From the NCBI RefSeq assembly GCF_020447265.1, contig NZ_JAJADR010000005.1:401004-465003 (forward strand): a DNA stretch of 64,000 nucleotides. The letters are read 5' to 3'. Of the stretch, positions 15,858-23,719 are shown piece by piece. Below the pieces are notes generated by a model, which was not told the origin of the DNA, did no database searches, and was given only the letters and a program-made list of their open reading frames with translations. The stretch comes from Hymenobacter lucidus (GTDB lineage Bacteria > Bacteroidota > Bacteroidia > Cytophagales > Hymenobacteraceae). The position numbers were made by a program, and so were the translations under genes. Every line of letters starts with the position of its first letter. Within the stretch, counting starts at the first letter, position 1.

Positions 15858-17426
15858 CTAGCGGATTTCGGTGAGGTAGTACGAGCCGAACGAAGTGGCA
15901 AAGGAGTCGACTTTCTGCGTCTGGAAGCCCTGAAGCAGCTCGGCGTTCTGGTTGCCATACACCAACTGGGCCCGGTCCAGCAGCTGCGGACCGGCCAGCC
16001 CGTTGGTATATACGCGGTGCCCGGCTTGCAGCTGGGCGCGCAGCCACTGCCGGAGCCGGGCCGGCGACTGGCCGGGGCGCTGCACCAGCAGCGTGGGCAC
16101 GGGCAGCACGTTGGGCGGAGCTACGGGCTGCCCGGTACGGTAATGCAGCTGGTTGAGTACCAGGTTATGATTATCGAGCAAAAACCAGCTGGCCGGCTCC
16201 CGCTGGATGCGGGTCAGCAGCGCATCGTTGTTGGTAAAGCGCAGCTGGTTGGCCGGCACCAGTCCGAAAGCCAGGTTCCAGCCCAGCAAAGCAACTCCCA
16301 GAACCGCCACCGCCCGCACCGGCACCCACGGCAAACCCACGCTGGCTACCACCGCCAGCAGCGCGGGCACCATCACCATGAATTCGGCATTGCCTTCGGA
16401 GTACACTGCGAAGAGTAGCTGCAGGGCCAGAATCAGCAGATGGGTACGCATAACAGGCCCCACTGCCGGCGCAGTTGCTGGCACGGGCACCCGAAGACGC
16501 TGCCGAAAGCTCTGCCACAGCAGCCAGGCTGCGTAGCTCAACAGCCCCAGAAACCCGGCTGCTACCGCCCACAACCCCGGATACAGCCGCAGTAGCGCCA
16601 GCGTGGAGCCGTGGAGCTGCCCAAAGGTGCGCACCAGATTGATACCCGAAAGCAGTAGTCCATGACCCGAGACGCTGCCGCCCGCCGTGCCGGCATAGTA
16701 ATCGTGAAACACGAAGCGCCACAGGGCCGAAATCGTCAGCGGCTCGTGCCACGAGGGTAGCGCGGCCACGTAGGCAAGGGGCACCAGCAGTGCAGGCAGG
16801 ATGTAGAGCAGCAGGCTGCGGAGCTTATGGCCGGCGTACCAACCCGTGCCCAGCAGCAGCCCCAGCCACCAGAAAAAGTGAATCTGGTGAACCAGGCAGG
16901 CCAACGCCGCCCACAGCCCGGCCCACAGCAGGTGCCCGGCGCGCTGCCCACCCAGCTGGTACCGCGCCCAGGCCAGGCTGGCCAGCAACGAGAGCAGCAG
17001 CGGCTCCACGTACGTCTCATTCTCGGTGGCAAAGCGCAGCATTCCGAAGCTGGCTCCGGTCAGCAGCAACCACGGCCAGGTAGCTTTTTCGGGCAACAGC
17101 AGTCGTAGCAGCCGGTGCAGCACGAGCAGGCCGGTGCCGGCTGCCAGGGCATTCAGGGCCTTCAATGCTGCCAGGCTCTCCACCGGCAGGCCCAAGCCCT
17201 GCAGGGCTTTCACCCAGAGCCAGCCCGTGGGGTTGTAGAGCAGGTGGTGGGCCAGCAGCAGCTCGTGGCCGTGCCGCACGCAGGCCGCGTAATACCACGC
17301 ATCCAGTGAGGAATTGTGGGTAGGCAGCAGTAGATAAAGCAGCGTCAGGAAAAGAATTACAAATTCTGATGTATGAGTTCTGAATTGGCGCAGCTGACCT
17401 GGACCCGAACGGAATTCAGAATTCAT
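15858..17426 (-). CDS. Polytopic membrane protein, probable GT-C-fold glycosyltransferase
   Basis: A 522-residue protein with ten to twelve membrane segments. LDAWYYAACVRHG after the first segment and FATENETYVEPLLLSLL further on resemble ArnT/PMT-like GT-C enzymes (acidic residue in the first external loop, then a later E/D motif); the C-terminal 150 residues form an external domain. It would transfer sugars from a polyprenyl carrier, but this is inference. The first 20-25 residues (MNSEFRSGPGQ...THTSEF) are encoded by an inverted-repeat element (17354-17446), so the native start is uncertain; no better start codon exists downstream. Starts 16 nt after rodA. Confidence 0.6.
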   Translation of the reverse strand: MNSEFRSGPGQLRQFRTHTSEFVILFLTLLYLLLPTHNSSLDAWYYAACVRHGHELLLAHHLLYNPTGWLWVKALQGLGLPVESLAALKALNALAAGTGLLVLHRLLRLLLPEKATWPWLLLTGASFGMLRFATENETYVEPLLLSLLASLAWARYQLGGQRAGHLLWAGLWAALACLVHQIHFFWWLGLLLGTGWYAGHKLRSLLLYILPALLVPLAYVAALPSWHEPLTISALWRFVFHDYYAGTAGGSVSGHGLLLSGINLVRTFGQLHGSTLALLRLYPGLWAVAAGFLGLLSYAAWLLWQSFRQRLRVPVPATAPAVGPVMRTHLLILALQLLFAVYSEGNAEFMVMVPALLAVVASVGLPWVPVRAVAVLGVALLGWNLAFGLVPANQLRFTNNDALLTRIQREPASWFLLDNHNLVLNQLHYRTGQPVAPPNVLPVPTLLVQRPGQSPARLRQWLRAQLQAGHRVYTNGLAGPQLLDRAQLVYGNQNAELLQGFQTQKVDSFATSFGSYYLTEIR

Positions 17427-17446
17427 AACTCAACTTTCATAATTAC
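17354..17446. repeat. Imperfect inverted repeat after rodA
   Basis: Arms 17354-17388 and 17411-17446 are inverted copies matching at roughly 25 of 35 positions; the core TATGAATTCTGAATTC in one arm corresponds to TATGAGTTCTGAATTG in the other. The right arm holds the rodA stop codon and the left arm encodes residues of the next gene's N-terminus. The arms show near-octamer periodicity (TATGAATT, TCTGAATT). Confidence 0.6.
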
Positions 17447-18738
17447 CGGACCAGATCCTGTTTGCGGTAGGCATCAATGGCCAGCAGGATGAAAAGCAGC
17501 GTGGTAAACGACCACAGCGAGGAGCCGCCGTAGCTGAAAAGCGGCAGCGGAATGCCTACTACCGGCGCCAGCCCGATGGTCATGCCTACGTTGATGGCGA
17601 AGTGAAAGAAGATAATGCTGGCCACGCAGTAGCCATAGGTGCGCCCGAACACGGATTTCTGACGCTCCGCCACATACAGCACCCGGGCCAGCAGGGCCAT
17701 AAACAGGATGATAACGACCGTGGTACCGACCCAGCCCCACTCCTCGCCCACCGTGCAAAAAATGAAGTCGGTGCTTTGCTCGGGCACAAAGTCGAACTTG
17801 GTTTGGGTGCCCTGCAGAAAGCCCTTGCCCACCAGCCCGCCCGAGCCGATGGCAATCTTGGACTGCGTCACGTTCCAGCCCACGCCCAGCGGGTCGGCCG
17901 AGGGGTTGATGAGCACCTCAATGCGTTTGCGCTGGTGGTCCTGCAGCACGTTGTTGAAGAAGAAATCAACGCCGAACACCATACCGATAACCACGCCCCA
18001 CACTGCCAAAGCCAGTGGCAGATGATGGCGCAGCACCTTGGTATTGACGGCAAAAACAATCAGCAGAATAGCCGTAAACGCGCCCACCAGCCACAGCTTG
18101 GGCACCAGCAGGGCCAGAATGAGAATGGCTCCGGCCGCGGCCAGAATGATAAGAATCAGGGGCGACATACCTTCCCGGAAGTAGGCCAGCAGGAAAGCGC
18201 CGAATACTAGCGCCTGCCCGGTTTCGTTGGCCGCCACAATCAGCAGCGGGGGCAGCAGCGTGAGGCCGGCCAGCACCATCTGGTCCCGGAAATTCTGCTG
18301 GCGCAGATTGATGCCGGCCATGTAGCGCGACACGGCCAGGGCGGTTATAAACTTGGCAAACTCGGCCGGCTGGAGCCGAATCGGGCCCAATTCGAGCCAG
18401 GAGCGAGAGCCGGCAATGGGCCGGGCAATAAAGGGCGTGATGATGAGCAGCGCAATCATGCTGCCGTAGAGCACGAAGGCAAACGTGTCGTAGGCCTTGT
18501 AGTCGATGACGACCAGGATAACGATGAGCACCACGGCCGTGCCAATCCAGAGTATCTGCTTAAACCAGTTGAAGGCCATCAGCTCCTGAAAGCTTAGGCC
18601 GCTGAAGAGGCCGCCAGCCGGGGCCTCAGGCGAGTAGCTGGCCGCGTACACGTTCAGCCAGCCCAGGCCCACCATCAGGGCATAGATAAGCACGGTGACC
18701 CAGTCGATGCTGCGGCTATAGCGGGCGGGTAAGGCCAT
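17443..18738 (-). CDS. rodA: Rod-shape-determining peptidoglycan polymerase RodA
   Basis: A 431-residue SEDS-family glycosyltransferase with ten membrane segments. It polymerises lipid II into glycan strands for the side wall, paired with PBP2. Diagnostic stretches are GSRSWLELGPIRLQPAEFAK (the SEDS signature), GEEWGWVGTTVVIIL and the C-terminal GLAPVVGIPLPLFSYGGSSL. It follows mrdA with 2 nt between stop and start, the classic pairing of the two enzymes of one complex. Confidence 0.95.
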   Translation of the reverse strand: MALPARYSRSIDWVTVLIYALMVGLGWLNVYAASYSPEAPAGGLFSGLSFQELMAFNWFKQILWIGTAVVLIVILVVIDYKAYDTFAFVLYGSMIALLIITPFIARPIAGSRSWLELGPIRLQPAEFAKFITALAVSRYMAGINLRQQNFRDQMVLAGLTLLPPLLIVAANETGQALVFGAFLLAYFREGMSPLILIILAAAGAILILALLVPKLWLVGAFTAILLIVFAVNTKVLRHHLPLALAVWGVVIGMVFGVDFFFNNVLQDHQRKRIEVLINPSADPLGVGWNVTQSKIAIGSGGLVGKGFLQGTQTKFDFVPEQSTDFIFCTVGEEWGWVGTTVVIILFMALLARVLYVAERQKSVFGRTYGYCVASIIFFHFAINVGMTIGLAPVVGIPLPLFSYGGSSLWSFTTLLFILLAIDAYRKQDLVR

Positions 18739-18740
18739 GA

Positions 18741-20573
18741 TTAACGACGTCGGATAAATTTGTCGGCGCTGCCCTGCAGCCAGTATTCCCAGTTTTTGCG
18801 CACCACTTTGCCCCGCAGGTACTTCTCAATCATGAGCGAGGCCAGGGGTGCGGCCGAGGTGCCGCCGAAGCCCGCGTTTTCGATAAACACGGCAATGGCA
18901 ATCTTGGGGTCTTCGGCCGGAGCAAAGGCGGCGAAGGTGGCGTGGTCTTCGCCGTGAGGGTTTTGCACGGTGCCGGTTTTGCCCGCCACCGAAATGCCGA
19001 ACTGGGCCAGGCTGGCGAAGTTGCCGGTGCCGCCGCGCCCATCTACCACCGCCTGCATACCGGGCACTACCGATTCGAAATACTTCGGGTCGACGGTGGT
19101 AACGTGGCGCTGGGTGAACTGTGGCAGCGGCCCGCCCTGCCCGATTCCGCGCACGAAATGCGGGGTGTAGTAGTAGCCGCGGTTGGCAATGATGGCCATG
19201 ATATTAGCCATTTGCAAGCCCGTAATGCCGATTTCGCCCTGCCCGATGCTGAGCGAGTACACCGTTTTGTAGCCCCAGCGGTGGTAGCCGTAGGCTTTAT
19301 CGTAGAACTCGGGCGAAGGAATCAGGCCCTTTTTCTCACTGGCCATATCCACGCCCAGCTTGTCACCTACCCCAAACGACATCACCTGCCGCCGCCACTC
19401 GGCCAGGCCCAGGCGGGCATCCTCAAACTTGTTGGTAGAGCGCCCGCGCAGCACGCTGGCCCGCATTACCTGGTAGAAATACGGGTTGCAGCTGTTCTTG
19501 ATGGCCAGCGTCACGTTGCGGGGTGCCTCGTGGCGGTGGGTGCAGCGCACCAGCTTCCAGTTGCAGTCGAAGCCGGTTTCGGGCGTCACCACGCCCATCT
19601 GCAGCGCCACCAGCTCATTCACCATCTTAAACACCGAGCCGGGCGGATAGGTAGCCATCAGCGGGCGGTTGAACAGGGGCCGCTCGGGGTTATTGAGCAG
19701 CTCCATGTAGCGGTTGCCCATGCCCTTACCCGTCAGAATGGAGGGTTCATACATTGGGGCCGACACCAGGGCCAGGATTTCGCCGGTTTTGGGGTCGAGG
19801 GCCACGATGGAGCCGCGCTTGCCCTGCATCAGCATTTCGCCGTATTTCTGGAGCTCAATATCGATGCTGGTGTGCAAATCCTGGCCGGCAATGGAGAGCG
19901 TATCGAACTCGCCGTTGCGGAAGGCGCCCTTCTCGATGCCACGCACGTTTACCATGCGGTACTGCACGCCGCGCCGGCCCATCATCGTGCTTTCGTAGAA
20001 CGACTCCAGACCCGTAATGCCCAGGTTGTCGCCGGGCAGGTACTTGGCGTACTTGGGCTTTTCGAGGAAAGCCGGCGTAATGGCCCCCACGTAGCCCAGA
20101 GCGTGGGCCATGTTTTCGGTTTTGTAGGAGCGGGCCATCCGGGCCTTGATACTGAAGCCGGGGAAGTCAATCAGGTTGTCCTGAATGGCGGCCAGCTCGG
20201 GCGTGCTTAGGTTCTGCACCAGCGGTGAGGCCTTCACCCGCGAGTAGGTACGGGCCGTTTTTAGCCCGGCACGCACTTCCTCCAGCGGCAGCTGCAACAG
20301 CTGGCAGAAGCGGGCCGTGTCGAGCTGCTTTACTTCGCGCGGCACCACCATCAGGTCGTACACGGGCGTGTTTTGCACCAGCAGTTGGCCGTTACGGTCG
20401 TAGATCAGGCCGCGGTAGGGCACCTGCACGATGCGCTGGAGCGTGTTGCGGTCGGCGGCCAGCTTGTAGCTGCCGTCGAGCACCTGAATGTAGAAGAGCC
20501 GGGCCCCAAATACCAGCGCCACGACCAGGAATAAGGCCTGAACAACGTATTTGCGGCCTTCAAGGTATTGCAA
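18741..20573 (-). CDS. mrdA: Penicillin-binding protein 2 (peptidoglycan transpeptidase)
   Basis: A 610-residue class B penicillin-binding protein. One N-terminal membrane anchor (residues 10-30), a dimerisation/pedestal domain and the transpeptidase domain with active-site Ser313 in SVFK, the SxN motif (NSCNPYF) and KTG at about residue 532 (AGKTGTVQNPHGED). It crosslinks side-wall peptidoglycan made by RodA. It lies between mreD and rodA in the rod-shape operon; the 168-nt gap to mreD is filled by a large inverted repeat. Confidence 0.95.
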   Translation of the reverse strand: MQYLEGRKYVVQALFLVVALVFGARLFYIQVLDGSYKLAADRNTLQRIVQVPYRGLIYDRNGQLLVQNTPVYDLMVVPREVKQLDTARFCQLLQLPLEEVRAGLKTARTYSRVKASPLVQNLSTPELAAIQDNLIDFPGFSIKARMARSYKTENMAHALGYVGAITPAFLEKPKYAKYLPGDNLGITGLESFYESTMMGRRGVQYRMVNVRGIEKGAFRNGEFDTLSIAGQDLHTSIDIELQKYGEMLMQGKRGSIVALDPKTGEILALVSAPMYEPSILTGKGMGNRYMELLNNPERPLFNRPLMATYPPGSVFKMVNELVALQMGVVTPETGFDCNWKLVRCTHRHEAPRNVTLAIKNSCNPYFYQVMRASVLRGRSTNKFEDARLGLAEWRRQVMSFGVGDKLGVDMASEKKGLIPSPEFYDKAYGYHRWGYKTVYSLSIGQGEIGITGLQMANIMAIIANRGYYYTPHFVRGIGQGGPLPQFTQRHVTTVDPKYFESVVPGMQAVVDGRGGTGNFASLAQFGISVAGKTGTVQNPHGEDHATFAAFAPAEDPKIAIAVFIENAGFGGTSAAPLASLMIEKYLRGKVVRKNWEYWLQGSADKFIRRR

Positions 20574-20643
20574 AGCGAGAAGAAACTGAGGGTAAACGCC
20601 TTCCGACCCATCCGCCGGATTTACAAAGATAACAGGTGAGGAA

Positions 20644-20745
20644 GTGAATTAGTGATTAAGTGACTTAGTGAGTTTGTCGCTCGGCTTGCGCTAATAACGC
20701 AGCTTTGAACAGCAAACTCCCTAAATCACTAAGTCGCTAAATCAC
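20644..20745. repeat. Octamer-built inverted repeat after mreD
   Basis: Arms of 33 bp (20644-20676 and 20713-20745) are inverted copies with 27 of 33 matches. Each arm is four degenerate octamers of the type GTGANTTA. The right arm contains the mreD stop codon. It lies inside the operon between mreD and mrdA. Confidence 0.75.
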
Positions 20746-21275
20746 CTACTGCGGCGGCGCGTGGGGAAGAATACCAGCTGGGTGATGAGCAGCGTGAGGC
20801 TGGTGTAGAGCGTGCTGATGAGGATTTTGGCCAGCGTGAGACCCAGAAAGTGGAAACTGCCTAGCTCCAGCAGAAAAAATGTGGCGTGATGAATGAGCAC
20901 CAGCAGGCTCAGGTACACCACAAACCACTGCCAGCCCATCTGGTGGATGCTGGCCGAATCGGCCGAGTCGTAGCCGTCGCGCGGGGTGAGCAGGCGCAGC
21001 ACCCAGGGCCGCACGTAAGCCAGCACCAGGGCGGCGGCGGCGTGCAGCCCCCCGGTATCGAAAAAGAGGTCGACGACAAAGCCCGTAATGAAGCCCAACA
21101 CCAGCTGTACCACAATGGGCGTGCCGATGGGCAGAAATAGCAGAAAGCCGATGTAGAGAATGCACCAGCCCAGGTCAAACAGCACGAAGTCGGTGCCGCT
21201 GATCAGGAACACGTACAGGCCCACGTACAGCACGAAGCGCAGCAGCTGAATAATGATGTCGCCTACTCCCCTCAC
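20742..21275 (-). CDS. mreD: Rod-shape-determining protein MreD
   Basis: A 177-residue inner-membrane protein with five or six membrane segments, including the family-typical GTDFVLFDLGWCILYIGFLL and PIVVQLVLGFITGFVVDLFF. MreD links MreC to the other elongasome proteins. Its start overlaps the mreC stop by 4 nt (translational coupling). The end of the gene runs into the inverted repeat at 20644-20745. Confidence 0.88.
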   Translation of the reverse strand: MRGVGDIIIQLLRFVLYVGLYVFLISGTDFVLFDLGWCILYIGFLLFLPIGTPIVVQLVLGFITGFVVDLFFDTGGLHAAAALVLAYVRPWVLRLLTPRDGYDSADSASIHQMGWQWFVVYLSLLVLIHHATFFLLELGSFHFLGLTLAKILISTLYTSLTLLITQLVFFPTRRRSR

Positions 21276-22198
21276 GGCTTCTCCTCCTCTTCCGGCTTGA
21301 TACCCGCCCGTACTTCCACCGTGTCGCGCTCGGCCTTGGGCCGGCTGCTAACGACGTACACGTAGGTAAGCTTGGAAAAATCGACGGCCAGGCGCACCCG
21401 CACCGTCCAGAAGTTCTTGTCGGCCTCCTTCACAAAGGACTCCACTTGCCCGATCATAACGCCCTCGGGGAAAATGGCGTTGTAGCCCGACGTCACCACC
21501 GTGTCGCCGCGCACCAGCTTGTTCTGCCGCGGAATGTAGTCGAGCAGGACGTGGGTAGGGTCGTCGCCGAGCCACTTCACGCTGCCGAAGGTACCGTCGC
21601 GCTGCAGCTTGGCCGAAATCGAGGTTTTGGAGTGCAGCACCGACGTTACGGTGGCGTAATGCTCACTGGTTACTTTCACCCGGCCCACTACGCCGGCGGC
21701 ACCCAGCACACCCATGCCCGGTTTCACGCCGTCTACGGTGCCCACGTTCAGAGTAAGGTAGTTATCCACTTTTCGGAGCGAATTGTTGATAACTCGGGCC
21801 GGAATCAGTGGATAATCCGGGTCGCGGGCCGGCAATTGGCGCAATCCGAGCAGCAGCGAGTCGGGGTGGCCTAGTTTCTGGAGACGGGCCTGGGTTAGGC
21901 TGTCTTTGGCCACGGGTAAGGTATCGGCTACGCGGCCGGCCATATCGGGACGGTAGAGTTGCTGGCGCAGGCGGGCATTTTCGGCCACCAAGCCCTGGTT
22001 TACTTCAAACAGCCGGAAATAGTCATACACCCGGGTGCGGGCGGCCAGCACTTCGCCGGTGTAGGCATTGGCCGAGTTGAAAAACGCCGCCTTCTGGTAA
22101 GAGCTGTTGCGCACGTACAGATACAAGCTCAGCACCTCCAATAGTCCGAACACCAGGATGCCCCGGTAGCGGAAAAGGAAGTTGAGCAGGTTGTTCAT
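21272..22198 (-). CDS. mreC: Rod-shape-determining protein MreC
   Basis: A 308-residue protein from the ATG at 22198 (MNNLLNFLFRYRGILVFG). One N-terminal membrane anchor, a coiled coil (VNQGLVAENARLRQQLY) and the periplasmic double beta-barrel (ARVINNSLRKVDNYLTLNVG; GVLGAAGVVGRVKVTSEHYA). It is the periplasmic scaffold that activates PBP2. I rejected the upstream ATG at 22252 because the extra 18 residues come from the inverted repeat between mreB and mreC. Confidence 0.93.
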   Translation of the reverse strand: MNNLLNFLFRYRGILVFGLLEVLSLYLYVRNSSYQKAAFFNSANAYTGEVLAARTRVYDYFRLFEVNQGLVAENARLRQQLYRPDMAGRVADTLPVAKDSLTQARLQKLGHPDSLLLGLRQLPARDPDYPLIPARVINNSLRKVDNYLTLNVGTVDGVKPGMGVLGAAGVVGRVKVTSEHYATVTSVLHSKTSISAKLQRDGTFGSVKWLGDDPTHVLLDYIPRQNKLVRGDTVVTSGYNAIFPEGVMIGQVESFVKEADKNFWTVRVRLAVDFSKLTYVYVVSSRPKAERDTVEVRAGIKPEEEEKP

Positions 22199-22218
22199 GC
22201 GGGAGTCAGGAAAACAGA

Positions 22219-22281
22219 GAATACAGAAGGAGGAATGAAGATATCGGAGCAATTTCCGTCTTCATTCCTCCCTCCATATTC
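22219..22281. repeat. Imperfect inverted repeat between mreB and mreC
   Basis: Arms of 23 bp (22219-22241 and 22259-22281) match at 20 of 23 positions; the inner 13 bp (GGAGGAATGAAGA) are perfect and all three mismatches are transitions. It begins 9 nt after the mreB stop codon and ends 20 nt before the mreC start. Confidence 0.75.
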
Positions 22282-22290
22282 CGCCTTGGA

Positions 22291-23316
22291 TTAGGTCAGC
22301 AGTACGCCTTTGAAGGCCTGAATGTCCTTGATGGCCTTGCCGGTGCCGCGCACCACGGCGCGCAACGGGTCTTCGGCAATGTGAATCGGCAGCTTGGTTT
22401 TCACGGCCAGGCGCTTGTCGAGGCCGCGCAGCAAAGCGCCGCCGCCGGTCAAATGGATGCCATTTTCGTAAATATCGGCCGACAATTCGGGCGGCGAAAT
22501 TTCCAGCGCCTTCAGCACAGCTTCCTCGATTTTGGCTACTGACTTATCGAGGGCAATGGCAATTTCGGACGACGTTACCTTGATAACCTTCGGAATGCCG
22601 GTCATCAGGTCACGGCCGCGCACTTCAAAGTCGGGCGGGGTCACGTCGAGCTCGGTCAGGGCCGCGCCTACTTCGATTTTGATGCGTTCAGCCGAACGTT
22701 CACCGATCAGCAGGTTGTGCTGCCGACGCATGTAGTCCAAGATATCCTGGTTGAAGACGTCACCCGCCGTTTTGATCGACTGGTCGCAGACGATACCCGA
22801 GAGGGCAATAACCGCAATTTCGGTAGTGCCGCCCCCGATGTCGATAATCATCGAGCCGATGGGCTGCTCCACGTCGATGCCGATACCAATAGCGGCGGCC
22901 ATGGGCTCCTGAATCATCCACACTTCTTTGGCTCCGGCGTGCTCGGCGGAGTCACGCACAGCGCGCTTCTCTACCTCCGTGATGCCCGAGGGAATGCAGA
23001 TAACCATGCGGTGAGAGGGCTGAAACAGACGCCGACGCGTGTCGATCATCTTAATCATGCCCTTTATCATTTCCTCGGCGGCGTGGAAGTCGGCAATTAC
23101 GCCGTCCTTCAGGGGCCGGATGGTTTTGATGTTGTCGTGGGTCTTTTCGTGCATCTGCTGCGCTTGCCGGCCCACGGCAATTACTTTATTCGTTGTGCGG
23201 TCTTTGGCGATGATGCTCGGCTCGTCCACCACGATAATATCGTTGTGGATAATGAGCGTATTGGCCGTCCCCAGGTCAATGGCGATGTCGCTGGTAAGGA
23301 AGTTGAAGAAACCCAT
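22291..23316 (-). CDS. mreB: Rod-shape-determining actin homologue MreB
   Basis: A 341-residue cytoskeletal ATPase: MGFFNFLTSDIAIDLGTANT (phosphate-1), the DIGGGTTEIAVIAL phosphate-2 loop, and TGGGALLRGLDKRL (adenosine motif). It forms membrane filaments that guide wall synthesis. Start placed at MGFFNF, with the promoter 55 nt upstream; the longer frame to 23373 crosses the promoter. First gene of mreB-mreC-mreD-mrdA-rodA. Confidence 0.96.
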   Translation of the reverse strand: MGFFNFLTSDIAIDLGTANTLIIHNDIIVVDEPSIIAKDRTTNKVIAVGRQAQQMHEKTHDNIKTIRPLKDGVIADFHAAEEMIKGMIKMIDTRRRLFQPSHRMVICIPSGITEVEKRAVRDSAEHAGAKEVWMIQEPMAAAIGIGIDVEQPIGSMIIDIGGGTTEIAVIALSGIVCDQSIKTAGDVFNQDILDYMRRQHNLLIGERSAERIKIEVGAALTELDVTPPDFEVRGRDLMTGIPKVIKVTSSEIAIALDKSVAKIEEAVLKALEISPPELSADIYENGIHLTGGGALLRGLDKRLAVKTKLPIHIAEDPLRAVVRGTGKAIKDIQAFKGVLLT

Positions 23317-23370
23317 TGAGTAGCGGCAATTAAAAGAGAATGCACAGTTTAGCTCCGTGCAAAGTGGGCG

Positions 23371-23378
23371 CAAAAGTA
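23371..23378 (-). promoter_or_regulatory. Promoter -7 element of the mre operon
   Basis: TACTTTTG on the minus strand matches TAnnTTTG perfectly, about 55 nt before the mreB start. No TTG is visible at the expected -33 position. Confidence 0.5.
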
Positions 23379-23513
23379 CACAAGTTTCGCCGAAGCGCCA
23401 CCGGTATAATCATGGCATGGCCGGGAAGCAGCCGGCCCGAAAGCAAGTGGATTTGTACCCAAAACGCCCCAAACGACGCGGGAGCAAAAACATTGCGCTG
23501 CCAGCTGCATATC

Positions 23514-23670
23514 TGTCCTTGCGAGCAGCGCGAAGCAATCCGTCCTCTGCGCAGTACGTAATGACCTTTTACCAGAAAGCCCTTTCCAGAACGTTCTGGA
23601 AAGGGCTTTTTACTGAAGGCAGCTCAGCTCATTTCAGAGGACGGATGGCCGCGCTTCGCTCGCCATGACA
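23514..23670. repeat. MITE-like inverted-repeat element between purH and mreB
   Basis: Two 36-bp arms (23514-23549 and 23635-23670) are inverted copies. Their outer 13 bp (TGTCCTTGCGAGC / TGTCATGGCGAGC) and inner 12 bp (ATCCGTCCTCTG) are conserved; the middle is rearranged (AGCGCGAAGC against GAAGCGCGGCC). The outer sequence resembles the TGTCATTGCGAGC...AAGCAATCC type of dispersed repeat that I know from many bacterial genomes. An 85-bp core contains a perfect 34-bp palindrome. No gene inside. It fills most of the 403-nt gap between mreB and purH. Confidence 0.7.
23576..23609. terminator. Perfect 34-bp palindrome, probable terminator
   Basis: AAAGCCCTTTCCAGAAC (23576-23592) is followed directly by its reverse complement (23593-23609). 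In RNA it would fold to a long hairpin; five T residues follow on the plus strand, fewer on the minus strand. It may end purH transcription. Confidence 0.65.
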
Positions 23671-23679
23671 CATTGGACA

Positions 23680-23713
23680 ATAGCACATCAGCACATTATT
23701 CATTAGCACATTA
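23680..23713. repeat. Iterated TTAGCACA repeats after purH
   Basis: Three copies of TAGCACAT/CAGCACAT-like units within 34 bp, just 6 nt beyond the purH stop. The same octamer (AATGTGCT in the other orientation) builds the inverted repeat at 40120-40216. Confidence 0.65.
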
Positions 23714-23719
23714 ACAAGC

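Noticed and set aside
18942..20210. 422-residue plus-strand reading frame opposite mrdA
   Set aside because: It is the antisense shadow of a clear PBP2 gene with intact catalytic motifs; its translation is His/Gln/Gly rich without domain features, a known artefact of high GC.
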